From NCBI GenBank assembly GCA_029863175.1, contig JAOTVX010000025.1, forward strand, positions 1 through 50,410: 50,410 nucleotides of DNA. The letters run 5' to 3'. How positions within the stretch are numbered: the stretch's first letter is position 1; every line of letters starts with the position of its first letter. Both the position numbers and the translations under genes were made by a program. Below, in pieces: positions 25,497-33,619 of this stretch. The stretch is from Betaproteobacteria bacterium (lineage in GTDB: Bacteria; Pseudomonadota; Gammaproteobacteria; Burkholderiales; SG8-41). Below the pieces are notes generated by a model. The model had not been told where the DNA came from, made no database searches, and saw nothing but the letters and a program-made list of their open reading frames with translations.

Positions 25497-26501
25497 ATGA
25501 ATATTCGGCGCAACGTTTTTTGGGGCGCAATGCTGGCCGCGACCGCGGCCACCGTGCAACCAGCAGTTGCATGGGAACCAACAAAGGCGGTCGAATTCGT
25601 GATCCCGGCTGGCCAGGGCGGAGGTGCCGACCAGATGGCGCGTCTGATCCAGGGTATCGTCGCCAAGCACAACCTGATGAAGCAGTCCATCGTCCCGGTG
25701 AACAAGCGTGGCGGGTCCGGCGCGGAAGGTTTCCTCGACGTAAAGGGCGCATCGGGCGAACCTCACAAGTTCATCATCACGCTGTCCAATCTCTTCACGA
25801 CTCCGCTCGCAACCGGCGTTCCGTTCAACTGGAAGGACATCACGCCGGTGGCGATGCTTGCGCTGGATAACTTCGTGCTGTGGGTGAATGCCGACACGCC
25901 GTACAAGACCCCGAACGACTACCTCGCAGCCGTCAAGAAAGCCGGCCCGAACAAGTTCAAGATGGGCGGCACGGGTTCCAAGCAGGAGGATCAGATCATC
26001 ACTGTCGCCATCCAGAAAGCGGCTGGCGTGAAGTTTATCTACGTGCCGTTCAAGGGCGGTGGCACCGTGGCGACGCAACTGGTCGGCAAGCACATCGATT
26101 CGTCGGTGAACAACCCGATCGAGGCAGTCGCGCACTGGCGCGCAGGGAAGCTCCGCCCGTTGTGCGTATTCGAAAAGCAGCGCATGCCGTACAAGAAGAA
26201 GGTGACCGAGACGATGTCGTGGAACGATATCCCGACCTGCAGGGAGTCGGGCATCCCCATGGATTACCTCATGTTGCGCGGCATCTTCATGGCCGGGGGC
26301 GTGCCCCAGGACGCGGTCGACTTTTACGTGGGCCTGTTCAAGAAAGTCCGCGCGACGAAGGAGTGGACGGATTTCATGGAGAGGGGCGCTTTCACCCAGA
26401 CTTTCATGGCCGGCAAGGAGTACCGTGACTGGGTCGCTAGCGCCGAAGAACTGCACGTCAACTTGATGACGGAAGCCGGTTTCCTCGCGAAGAAGAAATA
26501 G
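25497..26501 (+). CDS. tctC: Tripartite tricarboxylate transporter, substrate-binding protein (TctC/Bug family)
   Basis: The protein is 334 residues. A signal peptide spans residues 1-~24 (cut after AVA or near WEP). The mature part is a TctC/Bug periplasmic-binding fold: VEFVIPAGQGGGADQMARLI is the first ligand loop, ITPVAMLALDNFVLWVNAD follows, and FKMGGTGSKQEDQIITVAI plus FIYVPFKGGGTVATQLVGKHID form the second lobe. The family captures carboxylates through main-chain and water contacts. AGGAGG lies just before the ATG. It is followed by tctB and tctA, and its promoter region has the palindrome shared with oxc and sucC, suggesting oxalate or a related acid as substrate. Confidence 0.93.
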   Translation: MNIRRNVFWGAMLAATAATVQPAVAWEPTKAVEFVIPAGQGGGADQMARLIQGIVAKHNLMKQSIVPVNKRGGSGAEGFLDVKGASGEPHKFIITLSNLFTTPLATGVPFNWKDITPVAMLALDNFVLWVNADTPYKTPNDYLAAVKKAGPNKFKMGGTGSKQEDQIITVAIQKAAGVKFIYVPFKGGGTVATQLVGKHIDSSVNNPIEAVAHWRAGKLRPLCVFEKQRMPYKKKVTETMSWNDIPTCRESGIPMDYLMLRGIFMAGGVPQDAVDFYVGLFKKVRATKEWTDFMERGAFTQTFMAGKEYRDWVASAEELHVNLMTEAGFLAKKK

Positions 26502-26512
26502 CGTATCGGGAA

Positions 26513-26537
26513 GGAGACGGGCGCCAATCCCGTCTCC
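26513..26537 (+). terminator. Intercistronic hairpin/attenuator after tctC
   Basis: GGAGACGGG (26513-26521) pairs perfectly with CCCGTCTCC (26529-26537) around a 7-base loop, followed by CTATTTTGTT. The T-run is broken, so termination is probably partial. A second hairpin (26552-26580, one bulge) follows. Partial termination here would give more binding protein than membrane subunits. Confidence 0.65.
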
Positions 26538-26608
26538 CTATTTTGTTGCGGGAGCGCGGCGCCTAGCGGCGCCCGCGCTCATCCGCGGCCACGGGGACAC
26601 AGGGGAAC

Positions 26609-27115
26609 ATGGAGGAGAGGAACGAATCGAATCGCGCTCTGGCGCGGGTCGTGACGATCGATATGGTCGTCGCGCTCATTGTCTTTGCGTTGGGTGCGCT
26701 GGTCGTATACGAGAGCTACCAGCTCGGATCGAGTTGGGGCTCCGACGGTCCGCAGGCGGGCTACTTCCCGTTCTATATCGGCCTGTTGATCTGCATTTCC
26801 GGAACAATGGTATTCGTCCAAAGCCTGCTGCGGCTTCGTTCCGATGCGAAAGTTTTCGTCGAGCGGGCTCAGCTCAAGCAGGTCATGATCGTCCTTATTC
26901 CGACCGTGGCCTACGTGCTGAGCGTCCAGCTGATTGGCATCTACGTGTCGGCGATGGTCTTCATCGGCCTGTTCATGCGGTTCGTCGGCAAATACAGGGG
27001 GCTGCGCAGCGCGATTGTCGGTGTGACCGTCAGCGTCATCGCGTTCGCATTGTTCGAGATCTGGTTCAAGATTCCGCTGCCCAAGGGGCCGGTGGAAAGC
27101 CTGCTCGGCTATTGA
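26609..27115 (+). CDS. tctB: Tripartite tricarboxylate transporter, small membrane subunit (TctB)
   Basis: The protein is 168 residues with four predicted membrane helices (residues ~17-35, 54-73, 90-125 as a pair, and 135-155). The loop after helix 1 contains GSDGPQAGYFPFYIGLLI, the G-P-x-x-x-P-x-x-x-G pattern typical of TctB proteins. It partners the 12-helix TctA to form the membrane unit. GGAGAGGAA lies before or within the start, and ATG 26609 is accepted. The gene lies 37 bases before tctA. Confidence 0.9.
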   Translation: MEERNESNRALARVVTIDMVVALIVFALGALVVYESYQLGSSWGSDGPQAGYFPFYIGLLICISGTMVFVQSLLRLRSDAKVFVERAQLKQVMIVLIPTVAYVLSVQLIGIYVSAMVFIGLFMRFVGKYRGLRSAIVGVTVSVIAFALFEIWFKIPLPKGPVESLLGY

Positions 27116-27152
27116 GAGACAGATAGAGCGTCGGGCAGCCAAGGAGAGTGGG

Positions 27153-28667
27153 TTGGAAGAGCTAAGCGCCCTGTTTCACGGCTTCTCGGTCGTGTTGACG
27201 CCGTTCAACCTCATGCTGATGTTCGTCGGCATCGTTCTCGGCGTGATCATCGGCGTGCTGCCGGGGCTGGGCGGGGCAAACGGAATCGCGATCCTGCTGC
27301 CGCTTACGTTCTCGATGTCGCCCACCTCGGCGATCATCATGCTCTCGTGCATCTACTGGGGGGCGCTGTTCGGAGGCGCGATAACGTCCATCCTGTTCAA
27401 CATCCCGGGCGAACCGTGGTCGGTCGCGACGACGTTCGATGGTTACCCGATGGCGCAGCAGGGCCGCGCGGGAGAGGCTCTGACGGGCGCGTTCACTTCC
27501 TCGTTCGTGGGCGCCCTTGTGGCGGTCATCATGTTCACCTTCATCGCGCCGGCAGTGGCGGCGTTTGCGCTGCAGTTCGGGCCAGCGGAGTTCTTTGCGG
27601 TCTACCTGCTGACTTTTTGCAGCTTCGTCGGTACCGGCAAAGGCAATCCATTCAAGATCATCGCGTCGATGATGCTCGGCTTTGCCATGGCGGCTGTGGG
27701 GATCGATATCGTCACTGGCCAGTTGCGACTGACCTTTGGCTTCACCCAGTTGCTGCACGGATTTCACTTCCTGGTGGCGGTGATCGGCCTGTTCGGGATT
27801 GGCGAGATCCTGCTGTCCATGGAAGAGGGGCTTTCCTTCTCCGGCCAGACCGCCAAGATCAACACCAAGATCGTGCTCGAGACATGGGCCAAACTGCCGC
27901 GCTACTGGATGACCTCGATCCGCAGTTGCCTGGTCGGGTGCTGGATGGGCATCATCCCGGGCGGCGCGACACCCGCCTCCTTCATGAGCTACGGCGTGGC
28001 GCGCCAGATGTCGCGTGATGGAGCCAAGTTCGGTACCGGACAGCTGGAAGGCGTTGTGGCGCCAGAAACCGCGGCTCACGCTGCGGGCACCTCCGCGCTC
28101 TTGCCGATGCTCACGCTCGGCATCCCGGGCTCGCCTACGGCGGCGGTGCTGCTCGGCGGGCTGCTCATCTGGGGACTGCAGCCAGGGCCGTTGCTTTTCG
28201 TCGAGCAGAAGGACTTCGTGTGGGGACTGATTGCCAGCATGTACCTGGGGAACATCGCGGGGCTGATCGTGGTGATCACCATGGTGCCGTTCTTCGCGGC
28301 GATTCTGCGCATTCCGTTCTCGATCATCGCGCCGGTGATCGTCGTGATCTGCTCGTTCGGCGCCTTTACGGTCCACAACTCCATGTTCGACGTGTGGCTC
28401 ATGGCGGTGTTCGGGATCGTCGGCTACGTTTTCAAGAAACTCGATTATCCGCTTGCCCCGATGGTGCTGGCGCTGGTGCTGGGCGATGCTGCGGAGAGCT
28501 CTTTCCGGCAGGCGATGCTGATCTCCCAGGGCGACCTTTCGATCATGTGGTCGAACTGGCTGGTGGGCGGCATCACGACGCTCGCGTTGCTGCTCCTGTT
28601 CTGGCCGTTGTTCCAGGCCGGTATGGCGCGGATAAAGGCAGGGCTCGCCGAGGGCGGTGGGCGCTAG
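27153..28667 (+). CDS. tctA: Tripartite tricarboxylate transporter, large membrane subunit (TctA)
   Basis: The protein is 504 residues, about 12 membrane helices, full length. The family signature near the N-terminus is GVIIGVLPGLGGANGIAILLP, and its internal-repeat counterpart is GIIPGGATPASFMSYGVARQ. These two glycine/proline loops line the substrate path. LTLGIPGSPTAAVLLGGLLIWGLQPGP is also typical. The start is TTG 27153 with AAGGAGA upstream. It ends with a 4-base overlap against the convergent regulator gene. Ion-coupled uptake of a carboxylate delivered by TctC is the family function. Confidence 0.95.
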   Translation: MEELSALFHGFSVVLTPFNLMLMFVGIVLGVIIGVLPGLGGANGIAILLPLTFSMSPTSAIIMLSCIYWGALFGGAITSILFNIPGEPWSVATTFDGYPMAQQGRAGEALTGAFTSSFVGALVAVIMFTFIAPAVAAFALQFGPAEFFAVYLLTFCSFVGTGKGNPFKIIASMMLGFAMAAVGIDIVTGQLRLTFGFTQLLHGFHFLVAVIGLFGIGEILLSMEEGLSFSGQTAKINTKIVLETWAKLPRYWMTSIRSCLVGCWMGIIPGGATPASFMSYGVARQMSRDGAKFGTGQLEGVVAPETAAHAAGTSALLPMLTLGIPGSPTAAVLLGGLLIWGLQPGPLLFVEQKDFVWGLIASMYLGNIAGLIVVITMVPFFAAILRIPFSIIAPVIVVICSFGAFTVHNSMFDVWLMAVFGIVGYVFKKLDYPLAPMVLALVLGDAAESSFRQAMLISQGDLSIMWSNWLVGGITTLALLLLFWPLFQAGMARIKAGLAEGGGR

Positions 28668-29272
28668 ATCTTGCCGCGCCGTTTCAGGCGGGACAGCGTC
28701 TCCGCCGAGAGATTGAGGTAGGAAGCGAGATCTTTTTTGGGCAGCCGTCCGGAGAACTCGGGATGCTTACGTATGAAGCGCTGAACGCGGCCCGGGGCAT
28801 CGAGGAGATGCAGTGTGATTGTGTGCGCCATGACTTCACTCATGAGTTTCATGATCTCGAACTCGAACGCGTTCTTGACGGCAGCATGCCGTTCGAGAAA
28901 ATTCACCCATTGCTGCATCGAAAGTCGCGCGGCGCGCACTTTGGTGACCGTGCGAATGGAGTAGGGTATGGGAGTCTTCAGGCGCCACGCTGCGTAGCTG
29001 GTGTCGATATCGCTCTCGGCGGCGAAGCGCAGGATCATCTCCTTGCCCTGAGTGTTCGAGACGACGCGCTTGAGAATGCCGTCGAGGATGAAGTACTGTT
29101 CCATGGACCAGTCGCCTTGGTGTTCGAGCGACTCCCCTTTCCGATAGTCCATGATTTCAAGGAGGGCTTCGAGCTCCCCCCATTGCACGGCATCGAGATG
29201 CCGCAGGACGAGGTTCTGCCGCAGTTGCAGCCGGATGACCTTGGCTTCCGGGTGGTGGTCGAGGGCGGGCAT
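28664..29272 (-). CDS. Crp/Fnr-family transcriptional regulator of the oxalate/formate island
   Basis: The protein is 202 residues. A cyclic-nucleotide-like beta-roll (residues ~12-105, with DYRKGESLEHQGDWSMEQYF) is followed by a long dimer helix and a winged HTH. The recognition helix LSAETLSRLKRRG has Glu191, Ser194 and Arg195 in the E-x-x-S-R arrangement that in FNR/FixK reads TTGA half-sites. There is no N-terminal Cys cluster, so it is not an oxygen-sensing FNR, and the cAMP-binding R-x-x-x-x-S/T signature of CRP is not evident. It lies between tctA (convergent) and oxc (divergent); a TTGAC-N4-GTCAA palindrome is in its own upstream region, so it may also autoregulate. The ligand is unknown; an acyl-CoA or carboxylate is an inference from context. 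Confidence 0.88.
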   Translation of the reverse strand: MPALDHHPEAKVIRLQLRQNLVLRHLDAVQWGELEALLEIMDYRKGESLEHQGDWSMEQYFILDGILKRVVSNTQGKEMILRFAAESDIDTSYAAWRLKTPIPYSIRTVTKVRAARLSMQQWVNFLERHAAVKNAFEFEIMKLMSEVMAHTITLHLLDAPGRVQRFIRKHPEFSGRLPKKDLASYLNLSAETLSRLKRRGKI

Positions 29273-29334
29273 TCCGGTAGGCCGCGCTGCAGCAATTTCT
29301 TGTTGAAGGTGGGGCGGAGTATTACCGCATGTTC

Positions 29335-29348
29335 TTGACCGGGGTCAA
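29335..29348. promoter_or_regulatory. FNR/CRP-type operator between the regulator and oxc
   Basis: This is a perfect palindrome, TTGAC-CGGG-GTCAA, in the divergent region. TATATT at 29371-29376 (one mismatch to TATAAT) begins 29.5 bases after the centre, giving a class II (-41.5) layout for oxc with transcription start near 29383. It is the best supported of the three sites. Confidence 0.75.
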
Positions 29349-29428
29349 GGATGAAATCCGGGAAGTACCGTATATTTAAAAGGTTTTCAGAAGCTTAGCG
29401 CCGTGCTGTCATTACGAAGGAGGGACTA

Positions 29429-31240
29429 ATGGCTAACGTTGAGAATCCCGCGGCTGCCGCTGTTGCGGCCACGGCCACGACGATTGACGCCGAGAACGCG
29501 AGGCATCCCGGCACGACAACCGATGCACAATCACAAAAAGTGACCGACGGCTTTCACTTGGTCATCGATGCCCTCAAGCTCAACGGTATCGATACGATCT
29601 TCGGTCTGCCCGGTATCCCGATCACCGACCTCACCCGCAAGGCGCAGGCCGCAGGCATGCGCGTGATTTCGTTCCGCCATGAGCAGAACGCCGGTAACGC
29701 CGCCGCGATCGCCGGCTTCATGACGCAAAAGCCCGGCATCTGCCTGACGGTGTCCGCCCCCGGCTTCTTGAACGGCCTGACCGCACTGTCCAACGCCACC
29801 ACCAATTGCTTCCCGATGATCCTCATCAGCGGCTCCAGCGAGCGCGAGATCGTCGACCTCCAGCAGGGTGACTACGAGGAGATGGACCAGTTGGCCATCG
29901 CCAAGCCGCTCGCCAAGGCCGCCTTCCGCGTGCTGCACGCCGAGGACATCGGTGTGGGCATCGCGCGCGCCATCCGTGCCGCCATCTCCGGACGCCCGGG
30001 CGGCGTCTACCTCGACCTGCCAGCCAAGCTGTTTCCTCAGAGCATGGACGCGGAAGCCGGCAAGGAATCGCTGATCAAGGTGGTCGATCCGGCGCCGCGC
30101 CAGATCCCGGCCCAGGACGCCGTGCAGCGCGCCCTTGCACTGCTCAAGAGCGCCAAGCGTCCGTTGATCCTGCTGGGCAAGGGTGCCGCCTACGCCCAGG
30201 CCGACGCGGACATCCGCGCCCTGGTCGAGAAGACGGGCGTCCCCTACCTGCCCATGTCCATGGCCAAGGGCCTGCTGCCTGACACGCACGAGCAGTCCGC
30301 TGCTGCCGCCCGCTCCTATGTGCTGCCCGAGGCTGATGTGGTGATGCTGGTCGGCGCCCGCCTGAACTGGCTGCTCTCGCATGGCAAGGGCAAGACCTGG
30401 GGCGGCAAGGATTCCAAGGCCTGGGGCGGCCAGAAGTTCATCCAGGTCGACATCTCGCCGCAGGAGGCGGATAGCAACGTCCGTGTGGACGCCCCGGTGG
30501 TCGGCGACATCGGTTCCTGCGTGTCGGCCCTCCTCGCTGGTATCGGCTCCAACTGGCCCAAGCCGCCGGCGGACTGGCTCTCCGCCATCGCCGAGCGCAA
30601 GAACAAGAACATCGCCAAGATGGCCGAGACCCTGGCCAAGAATCCGACACCAATGAATTTCCACAGCGCGCTCGCTGTGGTGCGCGACATCATCAAGGCC
30701 AACCCGGACGCCATCCTGGTCAACGAAGGCGCCAACGCTCTCGACTTCACCCGCAGCATCGTCGACATGTACAAACCGCGCAAGCGCCTGGACGTCGGCA
30801 CCTGGGGCGTGATGGGCATCGGCATGGGCTTTTCCGTCGCGGCCGCCGTGGTCAGCGACCAGCCGGTGATCGCGATTGAGGGCGACAGCGCTTTCGGCTT
30901 CTCCGGCATGGAAGTCGAGACCATCTGCCGCTATAACCTGCCGGTCTGCGTGGTGATCTTCAACAACAACGGCGTCTACGGCGGCGCCGACGTCAATCCG
31001 ACCGGCGGCCCCGACGCGGCACCCACCGTGTTCGTCAAGGGTGCGCGCTATGACAAAATAATGGAGGCCTTCCATGGCGTAGGCGTGCACGTCACGACCC
31101 CGGCCGAGTTGCGCAAGGCAATGGAAGAAGCCATCCGCTCGCGCAAGCCCACGCTCATCAATGCTGTCATCGATGAAACCGCCGGCACCGAGAGCGGTCG
31201 CATCAAGAGCCTGAATCCGCAAAGCGCAAAAAAGAAATAA
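29429..31240 (+). CDS. oxc: Oxalyl-CoA decarboxylase
   Basis: The protein is 603 residues. It is a thiamine-diphosphate enzyme that converts oxalyl-CoA to formyl-CoA and CO2. Recognisable family blocks: [15 protein letters not shown], where Glu85 would activate Th[50 protein letters not shown], the ThDP/Mg motif [20 protein letters not shown], and [12 protein letters not shown] near the end, all very close to Oxalobacter formigenes Oxc. It has a ~30-residue Ala/Thr-rich N-terminal extension compared with that enzyme. The ATG is supported by AAGGAGGG upstream, so the extension seems real. It is followed after 61 bases by frc. Confidence 0.97.
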   Translation: MANVENPAAAAVAATATTIDAENARHPGTTTDAQSQKVTDGFHLVIDALKLNGIDTIFGLPGIPITDLTRKAQAAGMRVISFRHEQNAGNAAAIAGFMTQKPGICLTVSAPGFLNGLTALSNATTNCFPMILISGSSEREIVDLQQGDYEEMDQLAIAKPLAKAAFRVLHAEDIGVGIARAIRAAISGRPGGVYLDLPAKLFPQSMDAEAGKESLIKVVDPAPRQIPAQDAVQRALALLKSAKRPLILLGKGAAYAQADADIRALVEKTGVPYLPMSMAKGLLPDTHEQSAAAARSYVLPEADVVMLVGARLNWLLSHGKGKTWGGKDSKAWGGQKFIQVDISPQEADSNVRVDAPVVGDIGSCVSALLAGIGSNWPKPPADWLSAIAERKNKNIAKMAETLAKNPTPMNFHSALAVVRDIIKANPDAILVNEGANALDFTRSIVDMYKPRKRLDVGTWGVMGIGMGFSVAAAVVSDQPVIAIEGDSAFGFSGMEVETICRYNLPVCVVIFNNNGVYGGADVNPTGGPDAAPTVFVKGARYDKIMEAFHGVGVHVTTPAELRKAMEEAIRSRKPTLINAVIDETAGTESGRIKSLNPQSAKKK

Positions 31241-31301
31241 GTCAAACAGTTGAGCGAGGGCAGGGAGCCTTTCATCTGCCGCAGAATTTTTGGAGATCAG
31301 A

Positions 31302-32573
31302 ATGGAAGCACTCAAGGGAATCCGCATCCTCGACATGTCGCACGTGCAGGCGGGGCCGACCTGCTCGCAGCTGCTCGCCTGGATGGGGGCGGACGTGATC
31401 AAGTTCGAAAACCCGGCCGGCGACGCGACGCGCGGCCAGCTGCGCGACGTGCCAAACGCCGACAGCCTGTATTTCACGATGCTCAACTGCAACAAGCGCT
31501 CGATCACGGTCAACATGAAGACCGCCGAGGGCAAGCAGGTGTTCGTCGACCTGCTGCACAAGTGCGACATCATCATGGAGAACTTCGGCCCCGGGGTGCT
31601 CGATCGCTTCGGCTTCACCTGGGAGAAGATCCACGAAATCAACCCGAAGATCGTCATGGGTTCGATCAAGGGGTTCGGCTCGAGCGGTCCGTACGCCGAC
31701 TTCAAGGCCTATGAGAACGTGGCGCAGGCAATGGGAGGCGCGATGAGCACGACCGGAGTACCCGAAGGGCCGCCATTCGTGACCGGCGCCCAGATCGGCG
31801 ATTCGGGCACGGGTTTGCATCTCGGGATCGGGCTGCTTGCGGCGCTGCGCCAGCGCGACCGGACGGGTAAGGGCCAATACGTAGAAGTCGCGATGATGGA
31901 CGGCATCATGAACCTGTGCCGCGTCAAGTTCCGCGACCACCAGCGCCTGACGCGCGGCGGACTCTCGGAGTACTCGGTGGGGACGCACAAGGGCATGGGC
32001 GCGGTGCCGCGCGCGGGCAACGACTCGGGAGGCGGCCAGCTTGGCAACGCGGTGCGCTGCAAGCCCGGCGGGCCGAACGACTTCCTCTACATCGTGGTGC
32101 AGGAGGCGGTGTGGAACGCGCTCGCCAAGCGCATCGGACCGGAGGTCGGCATGCCGAGTCTGGCGACAGATCCCAAGTTCGCCAAGATCGCGGATCGGCG
32201 CCAGAACCAGAACGACATGTGGGAGATCATCGGCGAGTTCGCGCTCAAGCACACGAAGCGCGAATTGATGGCCATCCTCAATCCCCTCGACGTGCCCTGT
32301 GGCCCGGTGATGTCGACCGAGGACCTGACGCACGATGAGCACGTGCGCGGGCGCGACATGTGGGTCGAGCTGGACCATCCCGAGCGCGGCACCTGGTACA
32401 ACGTCGGCATGCCGATCAAGCTTTCCGCTTCGCCGCCCGACATCAAGCGCTCGCCGCTGCTCGGAGAGCACACCGAGGAGGTTCTCAAGGAAGTCCTCGG
32501 ATACGGGGACGAGAAGGTCGCGCAACTGAAGACCGCGGGCGCGTTCTCGTCGCCACCCAAGAAAGCGGCGTAG
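31302..32573 (+). CDS. frc: Formyl-CoA:oxalate CoA-transferase (class III)
   Basis: The protein is 423 residues. It moves CoA from formyl-CoA (or succinyl-CoA) to oxalate. Class III signature parts: LKGIRILDMSHVQAGPTCSQ at the N-terminus, VIKFENPAGDATRG for CoA binding, and the catalytic Asp in VEVAMMDGIMNL (equivalent to Asp169 of the Oxalobacter enzyme). A Gly-rich loop (NDSGGGQLGN), needed in Frc catalysis, follows, and LNPLDVPCGPVMSTEDL closes the family pattern. ATG 31302 has GGAG at good spacing; a TTG four codons upstream is less likely. It forms an operon with oxc. Confidence 0.95.
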   Translation: MEALKGIRILDMSHVQAGPTCSQLLAWMGADVIKFENPAGDATRGQLRDVPNADSLYFTMLNCNKRSITVNMKTAEGKQVFVDLLHKCDIIMENFGPGVLDRFGFTWEKIHEINPKIVMGSIKGFGSSGPYADFKAYENVAQAMGGAMSTTGVPEGPPFVTGAQIGDSGTGLHLGIGLLAALRQRDRTGKGQYVEVAMMDGIMNLCRVKFRDHQRLTRGGLSEYSVGTHKGMGAVPRAGNDSGGGQLGNAVRCKPGGPNDFLYIVVQEAVWNALAKRIGPEVGMPSLATDPKFAKIADRRQNQNDMWEIIGEFALKHTKRELMAILNPLDVPCGPVMSTEDLTHDEHVRGRDMWVELDHPERGTWYNVGMPIKLSASPPDIKRSPLLGEHTEEVLKEVLGYGDEKVAQLKTAGAFSSPPKKAA

Positions 32574-32586
32574 CCGCCGCTTTCTT
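32559..32586. terminator. Perfect 12-bp hairpin spanning the frc stop codon
   Basis: AAGAAAGCGGCG (32559-32570) pairs exactly with CGCCGCTTTCTT (32575-32586), and the 4-base loop TAGC contains the stop codon. The T-rich side lies in the stem and no clean T-run follows. It could terminate weakly or protect the 3' end of the oxc-frc message. Confidence 0.6.
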
Positions 32587-32686
32587 GATGAAGGGCGGGA
32601 GTCAAAAGTGGGTCGCCCGGGTTTTCTGCTTCTTGCGTTTGATCGATTTGCCCGCGTTCTCGAGCTAAATTAGTGAAAGTGGAGCC

Positions 32687-33619
32687 ATGAAAATTGCGAT
32701 CATCGGACAACAGGATTACGGCAAGGCGGTGCTTGAGGCGTTCCTTGGGCGCAAGGATGAGATCGCGGGCGTGTTCTGCGCCCCGGAAAAGCCCGGCGCG
32801 AAAGCCGATCCCCTGAGGGCAGCGGCAGAAGAGAAAGGACTCAAGGTTTTTCAGTTCCCTTCTCTGCGCAGTCCCGAGGCCCACGATGCTATGAAGGGCC
32901 TTAAGGTCGATCTGGGCATCATGGCCTACGTGCTGCAGTTCGCGCCGGATACGCTGGTGAGAATCCCGCGGCTGGGAACGATCCAGTACCATCCCTCCCT
33001 GCTGCCCAAGTATCGGGGTCCGTCGTCGATCAACTGGCCGATCATCCGTGGCGACACCCGCACCGGTCTCACCATCTTCCGGCCGACCGAAGGCCTCGAC
33101 GAAGGCCCGATTGTGCTGCAGAAGGAATGTGACCTCGGACCTGACGAGACCTTGGGTGACATTTACTTCAACAAGCTTTTCCCGATCGGGGTCAAGGCCA
33201 TGCTCGAGGCGGCCGTCCTCGTCTTCGCGGGCAAGCAGAAGGAGACGGTTCAGGACGAGTCAAAGGCGAGCTATGAAGGGTGGTGCCGCGATGCCGAGGC
33301 ACGCGTCCACTGGGCAAGCCACGTGGATTTCATCTATAACGTCATCCGGGGTTGTAATCCGGCCCCAGGCGCCTGGACCACGCTCAACGGCAAGAAACTC
33401 CAGATTTTCGATGCACGAAAGATCGTGTTCCGCCGCTTTGCCGAAGTCGTTGGCAAGATCGGCGAAGTCTCCGGCGTCACTGAATCGAGTTTCAAGGTAA
33501 CCGCGCAAGGCGGCATGATCGAGGTGCTGCGAGCGCGCGGTGCCGATGGCAAGAAGGTCTCGGGGGGCGAATTCGCTCGCGCGGCCGGGCTTGCGGCGGG
33601 CACCATACTTGGAAGCTAG
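32687..33619 (+). CDS. Formyltransferase/10-formyl-THF hydrolase-like protein
   Basis: The protein is 310 residues. It has the formyltransferase Rossmann start MKIAIIGQQDYGKAVLEAFL and a catalytic block IQYHPSLLPKYRGPSSINW, with GLDEGPIVLQKECDLGPDET downstream. His of Y-H-P-S and Asp of G-L-D are the residues used in this family, but the Asn before the His (N-x-H in methionyl-tRNA formyltransferase) is Gln. The wording is closest to the N-terminal hydrolase domain of ALDH1L1-type 10-formyl-THF dehydrogenase, without the carrier or dehydrogenase domains. The C-terminal part (NPAPGAWTTLNGKKLQIFDA) is the usual OB-like domain. It may release formate from 10-formyl-THF, or handle a formyl group of formyl-CoA. 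It lies 113 bases after frc. Confidence 0.85.
   Translation: MKIAIIGQQDYGKAVLEAFLGRKDEIAGVFCAPEKPGAKADPLRAAAEEKGLKVFQFPSLRSPEAHDAMKGLKVDLGIMAYVLQFAPDTLVRIPRLGTIQYHPSLLPKYRGPSSINWPIIRGDTRTGLTIFRPTEGLDEGPIVLQKECDLGPDETLGDIYFNKLFPIGVKAMLEAAVLVFAGKQKETVQDESKASYEGWCRDAEARVHWASHVDFIYNVIRGCNPAPGAWTTLNGKKLQIFDARKIVFRRFAEVVGKIGEVSGVTESSFKVTAQGGMIEVLRARGADGKKVSGGEFARAAGLAAGTILGS

Noticed and set aside
29429..31240. Acetolactate synthase or another ThDP enzyme
   Set aside because: The Oxc-specific blocks and the adjacent frc make oxalyl-CoA decarboxylase the only good fit.
29531..31705. 724-codon open frame on the strand opposite oxc (also 849 codons opposite fhs/terC and 652 opposite sucCD)
   Set aside because: These are shadow frames caused by high GC at third codon positions; their translations have no family motifs, while the plus-strand genes are certain.
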